Positions 53,962 through 61,966 of a DNA stretch of 64,000 bases are shown in pieces; within the stretch, counting starts at the first letter, position 1; each line of letters starts with the position of its first letter. A model generated the notes under the pieces. The model worked only from the letters and a program-made list of their open reading frames with translations. It was not told the DNA's origin and made no database searches. Source of the DNA: Campylobacterota bacterium (lineage in GTDB: Bacteria; Babelota; Babeliae; Babelales; RVW-14); the NCBI GenBank assembly GCA_020633995.1, contig JACKCO010000004.1, positions 310,001-374,000 of the forward strand. The letters are read 5' to 3'. The translations under genes and the position numbers were made by a program.

Positions 53962-54215
53962 ACAACTGTCCAAAGTGTTGAGAAAGCCTGCTGAGAAGAT
54001 AGGTGGCTACGACTGACAAGTTTGCTTGCGAAAAAAAAATCGTCGTCCCCGGCTTGGTCGGGGATCTAAAAAATTAAAAGTGAAATAAATGATGTAAGGG
54101 TTGTATGATTCTTACAAAGGAGATCCCCGATCGGCGTCGGGGATGACCCCCAGAAAAAAACGTCTATAAAAAAATATCGCATTCAAACGTAAAGTAACAC
54201 TTTGGACAGTAATGG
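53962..54215. mobile_element. MITE-like element, copy 2
   Basis: Left end ACTGTCCAAAGTGTT (53965-53979) and right end AACACTTTGGACAGTAATGG (54196-54215) are inverted repeats about 254 bp apart. Inside are GTCGTCCCCGGCTTGGTCGG and GATCCCCGATCGGCGTCGGG palindromes. The right end runs into GATCGGAGTCCAGGGTGACG, another repeat. No ORF. The rest of 53849-54477 also holds only repeats (e.g. GAGCCTGCCCTCTTGCGTGA near 54361). Confidence 0.65.
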
Positions 54216-54477
54216 ATCGGAGTCCAGGGTGACGAGATTGAATGCTATGTTATAAGTACAAGTTGCTGCATGACGTTTCAAAGTTATGGGGAGCGTATAG
54301 CTCCCCCTCTGTTTTTTAGTGCCATGCAATGTAATACTCGTCATCATCAAGTCCGGAGCCACGAGCCTGCCCTCTTGCGTGATCAGGGGAGTCACCCGGA
54401 CCGAACACGCGTCATCAAGCTTGTCCTCTGGCTTGACCAGGGGAGCCCACGAGCCGTGATCCATTCTCCTACAGCTA

Positions 54478-57255
54478 CTACTTCTTCTGCGCCTCTCGCC
54501 ATTCTGCTACAGCATCTGCGACAAGTTGCTCTGCGTCGTCTGAGTGAATGGTTGGAACAAGTCTTTTTGCTTTAAATGATTTTTGGGCAAGCTCTTTCAT
54601 TTGACCTCTTTGTCTTTGTATGTGCAGCTCGCCAGCTTTATTAAAATCGAAATATTCAATAGGAGCTTTTGTATCACTATAGGTTTTGAAAAGGTGTTCA
54701 AAATACCCATGAAAATCTTCACCCATAGCTAATACCCAACTTGCAACAAGTTCATTAACTTCTTTTTTATCTACCCCAGAACCTTGCAGTAACTGGTTGG
54801 TGTAACGCAGAAGATTGGCTGCTAGGGTGTCTATTTCTGTTTTGTGCTGTGAGTTGGTATAGTCTTGCTTGTCTTCATACAGGTTTTTGACTGCATTAAA
54901 CTGAGCATCATCGTCTTCATCAACTTCTACACCACCCTCTTCTGGTGGTGCTTCTGACTCTTTACGTTTACGTTCTTCTTCTTCTTCCCTGCGCTCACGT
55001 TCTAGGCGTTCACGCTCTTCTTGTTCTCTGCGTTCACGTTCTTCTTTTTCTCTGCGTTCACGTTCTTCTTTTTCTCTTTGCCTTTGTTCAAAGCTCTTTT
55101 GAGTTGCAGCGGCTCTTTTTTTAGGAGCTGCTCGACCTTTTGTTTCTTGCCCCATTCTTGGGCCGCTACCGCCTGAGGGTACGCCAGCGCCGGGACTAGA
55201 TTTTTTAGCTTCTGTATCTGGCTGCTTTGGCTCTTCTTTTTTCGGCTCGCTCTCTGGTTTCTTTGGCTCCGCCTTTGGCGCGCTTGCACCGCTTACCAGA
55301 TACATGAGGTTGCTGAGTTTGAGTTTGGTGAGTGCTACTTGGGCAAACACTGGATCAACGTCGACGGTTTTAGGTTTTTCTGGCTCTGAAGCAGGTTCTG
55401 GTTTTTTAGTCTTCATGTTTTTTAAGGCGCTGAGAACCTTTTTAATTTGAGGTTGTATCTGTGCAATTCGTTGGGTAAGTTGTTCTGTGCTGTAGGCATC
55501 AGGTGATGCTTCAAGAAGTAAGATCAGTTCATTAACTGCTTGTATAACAGTTTGTTTCTCAGGGGACTCTGGTTCTGATTCAAGCTCTGTTAATATTGCT
55601 TTGTGTGTTTTAATATGCTTGTTTTTTAGGCTTTTCAGTTCTTCAAGCTTTTTGTTTCGTTCAACGAGTTGCTGCTCTTGGTTTCTTTGTGCCTCACGTT
55701 CGCGTTGTTCTCGCTCTTCCCTTGCACGTTGTTCGCGTTGCTCGCGCTCTTTGCGTAGACGTTCATATGCACGCTTCTCAGCTTCTGCTGCTTTGTCTTG
55801 ATCTTTGGTTTTCTTCTTGTAGTCATCGTGTTCAGCTTTTGGTAGTGATGCTTTTCTTGCTTCTAGCTCGTCTGCCTTTGCTCCGTCTTCTTCAGCTACT
55901 GCAATCTTGATATCACTAAAGTTAATGGTACCGGCACCACCAAAGCCAACATAGGCGATATTTTTTATACCTTTATCTACGCGGTGCTTGAGGATCGTGT
56001 TCTCTTCGCTTGGGCTGTCGCCGTAGCCAGCGGTAATGGTGTTGCCAAAAAATTGAACCCAAAATGGATTGCTTTCGCTGTCGGCTTGTACGGCATGGTC
56101 TGCAGTGTGAACTAGTTCACTGTCTCCATGTTTAAAAATTGCCCATTTTGAGTTTTCCCATCCGCCAAAGACGATGGCATAGCCTTGCAATTCCTCTGTT
56201 TTGACGGGGTCTTGTTTTGTGGGTGAGAGCCCGACATAAAAATCATTTTGCCCTTTGCCAACGTTAAAGGTGATCAGCCCTTGTTGTTGTTGCGGTAGCT
56301 TCCAGGATTCGTCGAATGTTATTTTGTATTCATGGTTTTTGTTTAATGCAGATAATATCGTGGGCTCTGGGGTTGGTTCAGTGGCTGGCTCCGGCTCCGT
56401 CGGTTCAGGCTCCGGCTTTGCCGATTTAGGTTCTGGTTCGGGGTGAGGATCAGTTTTTTTCTTCTCTGCTTCTTTTTTCTTTGCATCTTCAGCAGCTTTT
56501 TTTGCCTCGCTTTGTAGCTTGATTGCTGCCTCTACTTTTGTTGAGAGGTCATGTATAGTTTTTGGATCTTGAGGTTGAGCTCCTGCAAAGAAAGTGTAGG
56601 CAGTTGTTTGGGGTGCTGTGTTTTTATATTTGGTTACTCCGTCTGAATCGGTAACAGTGTCTATAACTTGGGTTTTAAACGTGTTTGGTTTCTCTTCGGT
56701 TGTCTTTTGCAGGAGGTGTGTGTTCAATTTGGAGACTAAGAGATTATAACTTCTGTCATTGTGGATAGTTTGTATATCATTTGCTGTTATCACTTGTGCT
56801 AGCTGGTTTGCGATGTTGTTGGCCAGCGCTTGTTGCATAGCAGATTGCTTTGTTGTGACTTGAGGTAGCGTGGGCATAACTCTCTGTTGAGTCATTATAG
56901 CTCCACTATATTGTGCTCCGGTGAGAAGTTTGCATGTTAATTCAATGTATTGATTAAGCGCTGTTTTGGTTTGTTCATAAGCCGTTGTATTAGGTTTTGT
57001 TCCTGAGACCCCAAGCACGGAGCCTACGCTTTCCCAAAATCCCTTTTTTGGCTCAAGCCCTTTAAGCTCGTTGTAAAGCGGTTCTATGTTTGGGTGCCCT
57101 TTAACTTGATTGGTAATCTCTTGTACTTTTGTTTGATCGACTATGAGCGTTACAGATTTTGGCGTACCACTAAACATGGCCCATGCCTGACCACTGAGCA
57201 AAAGCGCTAGGGCTAGTACGACAAAAAATCTAAACACGTTTAGTTTTGCCATCAT
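54478..57255 (-). CDS. Large secreted coiled-coil protein with a Methyltransf_FA-like domain
   Basis: 925 aa, signal peptide ending AWA (residue 26). Residues 30-250 resemble the two smaller paralogues downstream. A Pro/Glu-rich linker (265-300) leads to a domain at about 305-455 with FNVGKGQNDFYVGLS, YAIVFGGWENSKWAIF and NIAYVGFGGAGTINFSDIKI, resembling the farnesoic-acid O-methyltransferase (Methyltransf_FA) fold found mostly in eukaryotes. Two long Glu/Arg coiled coils lie at 480-545 and 720-770. The KLKLSNLMYLVSG helix at 644-656 matches the C-termini of its paralogues. Probable host-facing structural or binding protein. First of three tandem genes. Confidence 0.8.
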   Translation of the reverse strand: MMAKLNVFRFFVVLALALLLSGQAWAMFSGTPKSVTLIVDQTKVQEITNQVKGHPNIEPLYNELKGLEPKKGFWESVGSVLGVSGTKPNTTAYEQTKTALNQYIELTCKLLTGAQYSGAIMTQQRVMPTLPQVTTKQSAMQQALANNIANQLAQVITANDIQTIHNDRSYNLLVSKLNTHLLQKTTEEKPNTFKTQVIDTVTDSDGVTKYKNTAPQTTAYTFFAGAQPQDPKTIHDLSTKVEAAIKLQSEAKKAAEDAKKKEAEKKKTDPHPEPEPKSAKPEPEPTEPEPATEPTPEPTILSALNKNHEYKITFDESWKLPQQQQGLITFNVGKGQNDFYVGLSPTKQDPVKTEELQGYAIVFGGWENSKWAIFKHGDSELVHTADHAVQADSESNPFWVQFFGNTITAGYGDSPSEENTILKHRVDKGIKNIAYVGFGGAGTINFSDIKIAVAEEDGAKADELEARKASLPKAEHDDYKKKTKDQDKAAEAEKRAYERLRKEREQREQRAREEREQREREAQRNQEQQLVERNKKLEELKSLKNKHIKTHKAILTELESEPESPEKQTVIQAVNELILLLEASPDAYSTEQLTQRIAQIQPQIKKVLSALKNMKTKKPEPASEPEKPKTVDVDPVFAQVALTKLKLSNLMYLVSGASAPKAEPKKPESEPKKEEPKQPDTEAKKSSPGAGVPSGGSGPRMGQETKGRAAPKKRAAATQKSFEQRQREKEERERREKEERERREQEERERLERERREEEEERKRKESEAPPEEGGVEVDEDDDAQFNAVKNLYEDKQDYTNSQHKTEIDTLAANLLRYTNQLLQGSGVDKKEVNELVASWVLAMGEDFHGYFEHLFKTYSDTKAPIEYFDFNKAGELHIQRQRGQMKELAQKSFKAKRLVPTIHSDDAEQLVADAVAEWREAQKK

Positions 57256-57263
57256 TTTCCTTT

Positions 57264-57992
57264 TTATTTGGCACTAATTTTGTGCATGAGATTTATCATT
57301 TTTAGCTTCATAATTTGTAGCTGGGTGAGTGTTGCATCTTGTGATGGTTTTTCTGGAGTACTTTTTTTCTTTTCGGGGGGTGTTGAAGTTTGTGTCTTTT
57401 TCCAGGCTACTTTAGCATTGTTTACTTTTTCTTTTAGGTGGTTGATGTTTAAGGCCTGTGTTACATCGACTAAGTATTTTTGGTGGACAAAGTTTTGGTT
57501 GGTTGTACCTGTGAAGGATGGAAGGTCACTTGGAAACCATGTGTTCACTTTTGCTATGAATGGCTTTACAAGTTGGTTGCTGATTTTGCTTTCGTCATCA
57601 TTAATGTTTTTAAGTGTTTCCTCTGTTAAGCTTATGTACTTGTTGCTTGTGAAAAATGTGGCTAACCCTGCAGAGAAAAGGCTCGGTTGTCTATCTCTAG
57701 GAATGACGATGCCTTGATGTAGTTCGCAAAAAAGTAGGATGAGATCTTCAAGAGTTTTTTTAGTTTTTGGCTGACCTGAAGACCAGGGAATCCAACTGGG
57801 GCTAACTTCAGCTATAAGCTTTTTAATCGAATCTTTTTCTAAGACGTTGTTATAAAGTGTTGTTATATCAGTGTCTGTTTTTAGGGAAAGATCAGATTCT
57901 TTCTGAGATGATTCGGCTCCCCACGCACTGCTCGTAAACAAAAAAGTAACTATTAGTACTACAAACATTGTATGGGATAACTGCTTTGCCAT
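57264..57992 (-). CDS. Secreted protein, paralogue of neighbours, ends in LKLKM helix
   Basis: 242 aa, signal peptide (MFVVLIVTFLFTSSAWG). The body aligns loosely with the 237-aa neighbour: KKLIAEVSP, LTEETLKNIN, and a Phe-rich middle. A Pro/Lys linker leads to the C-terminal helix, whose last 18 residues read LQIMKLKMINLMHKISAK. The neighbour ends the same way with few changes. It lies 8 bases upstream of the 925-aa gene's stop side in the cluster order and 12 bases after the 237-aa gene, so all three are one unit. Function unknown. Confidence 0.8.
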   Translation of the reverse strand: MAKQLSHTMFVVLIVTFLFTSSAWGAESSQKESDLSLKTDTDITTLYNNVLEKDSIKKLIAEVSPSWIPWSSGQPKTKKTLEDLILLFCELHQGIVIPRDRQPSLFSAGLATFFTSNKYISLTEETLKNINDDESKISNQLVKPFIAKVNTWFPSDLPSFTGTTNQNFVHQKYLVDVTQALNINHLKEKVNNAKVAWKKTQTSTPPEKKKSTPEKPSQDATLTQLQIMKLKMINLMHKISAK

Positions 57993-58004
57993 GGGTTTCC
58001 CTTT

Positions 58005-58718
58005 TTATTTAGCACTAATTTTGTGTATAAGATCCATCATTTTTAATTTCATAATTTGTAGTAAAGTCAGCGTTGGTTCGGTTTGTGTCTGCTTGCCATG
58101 CTCGTCATTGTATGCTTTGAGTGTTGCTGTTATTTTTTCGGCAAGACTATCTCTGGTGTTAATGCTTGTAGGGCCTGCGTGTGCATAGTAATGGTAAGCT
58201 GTCTGTGTCAGGTCTATGCCAAATGTTGTTTGTATGTTTTGCATCCATGTGTCTATTTTGTTTGCAAAGTTTTGTGTCAGCTCATCAAGCTTACTGCCTT
58301 GTTGAAACATGTTGGTATTGTGGATCTCTGTTATTTTTGTTTCTGTTAATTCAAGATAACTGCTGTTGATAAAGAATGTAGTAATTTCTGAAGGGAGTGT
58401 GAGGGGATTTTTTTCTTTTTTTATGTGGGTACCAGTGAGGAGTGAGCAGATATGGTCAACAAGTGCTTCAAGTATTTTTTGTGTGTTACTGGTAATGGAG
58501 GTAACAAATAGGTTAGTCGGAGGGGCTTGTGCAATGAGTTTTTTCATATCTTCTGTTGCAAGCACGTCTTGCTTGAGCTGCTCAACAGCTTCTGGTGAGT
58601 TAAGGTTGAGGTCTTGTGCGGGTGGGGTTGGATCGGCTGCGTGGGAGATGGTGCCAGAGTTTAAAAGCATTGCAATTGATAAGGCCAACAATAGAAGGGA
58701 ACGTGTCTTTATTTTCAT
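58005..58718 (-). CDS. Secreted protein, first of three tandem paralogues, ends in LKLKM helix
   Basis: 237 aa, signal peptide (LLLALSIAMLLNSGTISHA). It shares KKLIAQAPP, a LTETKITEIHN helix and a YYAHAGP segment with its paralogues (compare FFAGAQP in the 925-aa protein). The C-terminus LQIMKLKMMDLIHKISAK is nearly identical to the next gene. Transcribed first in the three-gene set. Secreted, unknown role. Confidence 0.8.
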   Translation of the reverse strand: MKIKTRSLLLLALSIAMLLNSGTISHAADPTPPAQDLNLNSPEAVEQLKQDVLATEDMKKLIAQAPPTNLFVTSITSNTQKILEALVDHICSLLTGTHIKKEKNPLTLPSEITTFFINSSYLELTETKITEIHNTNMFQQGSKLDELTQNFANKIDTWMQNIQTTFGIDLTQTAYHYYAHAGPTSINTRDSLAEKITATLKAYNDEHGKQTQTEPTLTLLQIMKLKMMDLIHKISAK

Positions 58719-58884
58719 ACCACTCGTCCTTTGTTTGTGTCATGCTCAAACAGTACCTGGATAAATCAGAGCACATAGCTCAGCAAGACATATGATTGTT
58801 ATTAAAAAAAAGAATAACAATCTTATGCTGGCAGAAGTTGGGCGAAGTGGTCAATAATTTGTAGGACTTGATGTCTTTATGATG

Positions 58885-58937
58885 TGAACCGGGCATAGAG
58901 GCTGCAGGGCAGCATGCGTTTGTCACTGGCATGAGCC
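58885..58937 (-). pseudogene. Duplicate of the 3' end of the SAM methyltransferase gene
   Basis: 53 bp matching 59562-59614 with about four mismatches. On the minus strand it reads LAHASDKRMLPCSLYARF, the C-terminus of the methyltransferase at 59554-60411. The toxin-antitoxin genes lie exactly between the two copies. Confidence 0.85.
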
Positions 58938-58941
58938 AGAC

Positions 58942-59208
58942 TTAAAAGAGGTCGGCGTGTGTGCCAGTCCTAATAAAAATGATTTCGGTGTCAGTTTTTT
59001 TGTAAATGAGAAGCCAGTCTGGCTCGATGTGACATTCCCAATAGGTACTGTATGGGCCCTTGAGTTTATGATTACGATTTTTTACGGGTAATTTTTTTGA
59101 CTCAAGTAAAGCTTGCATGATCTGCCTTATCTTGGACATATCTTTGGAGCGCTTTTTTTGGCGTTGGATGTCTTTTGTAAATTGTTTTTGGTAGATAGCT
59201 ATTAACAT
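58942..59208 (-). CDS. YafQ-family mRNA interferase toxin
   Basis: 88 aa, RelE/YafQ fold. It cleaves mRNA on the ribosome in known members. His47, His60, Asp64, Trp65, His84 and Phe88 fall at the places of the E. coli YafQ active-site residues (HKLKG, ECHIEPDWLLIY, GTHADLF), offset by three. It starts 3 bases after the antitoxin stop, so translation is coupled. All key residues are intact, so it is probably active. It lies between duplicated ends of the neighbouring methyltransferase gene. Confidence 0.93.
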   Translation of the reverse strand: MLIAIYQKQFTKDIQRQKKRSKDMSKIRQIMQALLESKKLPVKNRNHKLKGPYSTYWECHIEPDWLLIYKKTDTEIIFIRTGTHADLF

Positions 59209-59211
59209 TGC

Positions 59212-59463
59212 CTAGATGCCCAATTTCTCAAATAAATCGTCGATATTTTTTGCTTTTACAAGATTTTTCTTTTGTTCAGTATCCTTGATTGCTTGGCATG
59301 TTGTTTTATTGGGTTTTTTTTCTGTGTAGAGGTGCTCAATTGAGTCAATGACAAGCTGCCGCATGCTTTTTCCGGTTACCAAAGCAAGAGCTTTCAGGCG
59401 TTTGTGGTCTTGTTTTGGAATATCGATTGTTAGGCGAGAAAATTCATTCGTTTGAGGTTTCAT
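59212..59463 (-). CDS. Ribbon-helix-helix antitoxin partner of the YafQ-type toxin
   Basis: 83 aa. The N-terminal SRLTIDIPKQDHKRLKALAL and SMRQLVIDSIEHL form a ribbon-helix-helix DNA-binding domain. The C-terminal part (KNLVKAKNIDDLFEKLGI) would wrap the toxin. It lies before the toxin, as in dinJ-yafQ-type pairs. A perfect 11-bp inverted repeat at 59489-59516, 26 bases upstream of the start, is a likely self-regulation site. Confidence 0.9.
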   Translation of the reverse strand: MKPQTNEFSRLTIDIPKQDHKRLKALALVTGKSMRQLVIDSIEHLYTEKKPNKTTCQAIKDTEQKKNLVKAKNIDDLFEKLGI

Positions 59464-59488
59464 GGTTGGCCTTTCTTTTCCTTTAATT

Positions 59489-59516
59489 ATTCTTTACTTG
59501 CTCTTAAGTAAAGAAT
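59489..59516 (-). promoter_or_regulatory. Probable autoregulatory operator of the toxin-antitoxin pair
   Basis: ATTCTTTACTT and AAGTAAAGAAT are perfect 11-bp arms around a 6-base spacer. The place and symmetry suit a dimer pair of the ribbon-helix-helix antitoxin. Confidence 0.7.
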
Positions 59517-59553
59517 AACAGATTTAAAGAAATAAAGAAAGTTTTGGTAGCAT

Positions 59554-60411
59554 TTATCCTTTGAACCGGGCATAAAGGCTGCAGGGCAGCATGCGTTTAT
59601 CGCTGGCATGAGCTAGTTCAAGTTCACCAACGTCAAGGGTCACGTCTGGGTAAAAGTCGGTAAGTACGTTGGCAAGTACGGTAGGCGAAAAGCCCATCGA
59701 GTACCCGTTAAAAATAACAAAGTGAGGCTGGGGTACGAGCAGACGTGTGCATAATTGGAGCAGCTCAAGTACGTGTTTTTCAAACTCAAAGATTTTGCCT
59801 TTGTGGCTGCGGCCAAATGAGGGTGGGTCCATAATGAGTGCGTCGTAACGCTTGCCCCGTTTAAGCTCTCGTTTGACAAAGGTTGCACAGTCGTCAATTA
59901 TCCAGCGGATTGGTGCATTGGCAAGGCCACTGTTTTGGGCATTGGTTCGAGCTTGGCTGATGCTGGGCTTTGACGCGTCAACATGGCAAACCTGTGCCCC
60001 AGCAGCAGCTGCACAAAGAGTGGCTGCGCCGGTGTAGCCAAATAAGTTGAGAACTGACAAGTCTTTTTTGCTTTGGGTGATTGCATCAATCATCCATGAC
60101 CAGTTGGCCATTTGTTCGGGAAAGACGCCAATGTTTTTAGAGCCACTCGCTTTGAGCTGACAGGAGATTGATATTTTTTTGTACTCGTACTGGAAATGCC
60201 AGTCAGGGGGTAAGCCCTTTTTATGCTGCCAAGCCCATTTGTCAGCATTGTTTTTTGCGTATGTTGCGTGTGCTTTGCTCCATTCGTGCTTGGGCAGGCG
60301 TGGTTGCCAGACGCAGTTTGTGTCTGGTCTGATGATGCGTGTTGAGCCGATTTGCTCGAGTTTGCGGCCGTGGCCAGAGTCGAGTAGTTGATAGTTTGTG
60401 TTTGTTATCAT
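59554..60411 (-). CDS. Class I SAM-dependent (RlmI/PF10672-like) RNA methyltransferase
   Basis: 285 aa. Motif I is LNLFGYTGAATLCAAAAGA (about 121-139), the acidic motif II residue is Asp145, and motif IV is DPPSFG at 195-200. The N-terminal WQHKKGLPPDWHFQYEY resembles the short PF10672 rRNA methyltransferases; the PUA domain of RlmI is missing. Likely a 23S rRNA cytosine or guanine methylase; the target base is not clear. Its last 53 bp are duplicated beyond the toxin-antitoxin pair. Start ATG 60411. Confidence 0.87.
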   Translation of the reverse strand: MITNTNYQLLDSGHGRKLEQIGSTRIIRPDTNCVWQPRLPKHEWSKAHATYAKNNADKWAWQHKKGLPPDWHFQYEYKKISISCQLKASGSKNIGVFPEQMANWSWMIDAITQSKKDLSVLNLFGYTGAATLCAAAAGAQVCHVDASKPSISQARTNAQNSGLANAPIRWIIDDCATFVKRELKRGKRYDALIMDPPSFGRSHKGKIFEFEKHVLELLQLCTRLLVPQPHFVIFNGYSMGFSPTVLANVLTDFYPDVTLDVGELELAHASDKRMLPCSLYARFKG

Positions 60412-60600
60412 AATTATCGTAAGGTCCTGTGTGTAGGTATGGTATTTGGGTGGCGTATGTTATTTTTTTGTCGTCATCCCCGAGCCTGTCCTCTGGCTTG
60501 ATCAGGGGGACGATCGGGGATCTTTTTTATTTTACAGTTATTGCAAAAAATAATTAAGTTTTAAGGTGGTTTTTGAATTTTTTAGATTCCCGATCGCCGT

Positions 60601-60807
60601 CCATTACTGTCCAAAGTGTTTTGAAATAAGTTTTTTTGCGGGACACACATTCCCCCCTTGGGTCGTCCCCGGCTCGGTCGGGGATCCAGATAATGGTTAG
60701 TCAAGTTCTGGATTCCCGCCTTCGCGGGAACGACGAATTTGGAATATCAAGATGCGTAACAATTCGTCTCTTTACAACTATTCTTGTATCACTTTGGACA
60801 GTAATGG
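60601..60807. mobile_element. MITE-like element, copy 1, inserted in a palindromic repeat
   Basis: CCATTACTGTCCAAAGTG and CACTTTGGACAGTAATGG are perfect 18-bp terminal inverted repeats 207 bp apart. Outside them lie the two halves of a GATTCCCGATCG..CGTCGGGAATGAC palindrome, as if the element landed in its centre. Inside are GTCGTCCCCGGCTCGGTCGG and GGATTCCCGCCTTCGCGGGA palindromes. No ORF. Between 60412 and 60898 there is no gene. Confidence 0.8.
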
Positions 60808-60898
60808 ACGGCGTCGGGAATGACAATTTTTTTTAGCAAGCAAATTTTGTACGGGTAGCTATCTTAGTCTGAGTGAGAGCATATAAATTTATTAATTT

Positions 60899-61837
60899 CT
60901 AGTCATCGCTATTTACCAAGTGGTCAAGTTTGTTGAGAGGATGTTTTTCGTCACACATTTTAGCCAGCTGCTGGTTTGAAATGTGTGTGTAAATTTCGGT
61001 GGTTGAAATTGTTTTGTGTCCGAGCAGTTCTTGAATGACGCGTAGGTCAACGCCCTGATGAAGCATGTGTGTGGCAAATGAGTGGCGGATTTTGTGCGGT
61101 GTCAGGGTACGGTCGACTTTTAAAAATTTGCGAAACATTTCAAAAATACGTTGCACTGAGCGTGTGGTAATTTTGCTGCCGGCATAGTTTAAAAAAAGGT
61201 AGGGTTCATTGTCATCTTTGAGCAGCGTTGGCCGTTCAATATTGATGTACTGCTCAAGTTGTTTTTGTGCTTTTGCGCCAAACAAGACAATGCGTTCTTT
61301 GCGGCCTTTGCCCAAAATCCTGATTGCTCGCTCACTAAAACTGATGTCGTTAAGCCTGATGTTGACCAATTCGCTACAGCGAATGCCGGTTGCGTACACT
61401 AACTCAAAAATTGACTTATCGCGGTGTGGAAACTTGGTGGGGAGGTTGTCGTTTTTGATAGCATCAAGCAGATAAAAGATTTCATCAACGCTGAGTGTTG
61501 CGGGTAGTTTTTTGTCCAGACGTGGTGACTTGAGATTGATGGTGAGTTTAATGCCTTGGTTGTGTAAAAATTGCTGAAATGAGCGTAGTGTTGAGAGTTT
61601 GCGTGCTAGTGATGACTTACTTACCTTTTTATAAAAAAGTGAGACAGCGTAGCGACGCAAAACGGTGTCCAAATCGAGTTTAACCTTTTTCTCTTTTTCT
61701 TTAATACGCTCCCAAAAGGCACAAAGCTGGTCAAGGTCACTTGCGTATGCGCGCAGCGTGTGAGCTGAGGCATTCTTTTCAACCTCTAAAAATGATAAAA
61801 AATCTTTTACTTTTTCTTTAAACTGTGCAATATCCAC
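60899..61837 (-). CDS. Tyrosine recombinase XerC/XerD
   Basis: 312 aa from the GTG at 61837, five bases after AAGGAGG. An ATG at 61885 would add 16 residues across that site. The N-terminal SAM-like domain (FLEVEKNASAHTLRAYASDL) binds the core site. Catalytic residues are Arg153 (GIRCSEL), Lys177 (GKGRKER), His248 and Arg251 (HKIRH), His274 and Tyr283. It resolves chromosome dimers at dif, normally with FtsK, which is encoded at 44055. Whether it is XerC, XerD or a single-recombinase system cannot be told. Confidence 0.93.
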   Translation of the reverse strand: MDIAQFKEKVKDFLSFLEVEKNASAHTLRAYASDLDQLCAFWERIKEKEKKVKLDLDTVLRRYAVSLFYKKVSKSSLARKLSTLRSFQQFLHNQGIKLTINLKSPRLDKKLPATLSVDEIFYLLDAIKNDNLPTKFPHRDKSIFELVYATGIRCSELVNIRLNDISFSERAIRILGKGRKERIVLFGAKAQKQLEQYINIERPTLLKDDNEPYLFLNYAGSKITTRSVQRIFEMFRKFLKVDRTLTPHKIRHSFATHMLHQGVDLRVIQELLGHKTISTTEIYTHISNQQLAKMCDEKHPLNKLDHLVNSDD

Positions 61838-61966
61838 AAAGGCCTCCTTGTACGTCTGCGCGTTTGTATGATAGTGACGAAACATTCATCAGTGTAGACA
61901 AACCATTTGGCAGATGGCAAAGCGTTTTGTTATTGGCTTCAAACAGTCCCAACTAAGAGGAAAAGT

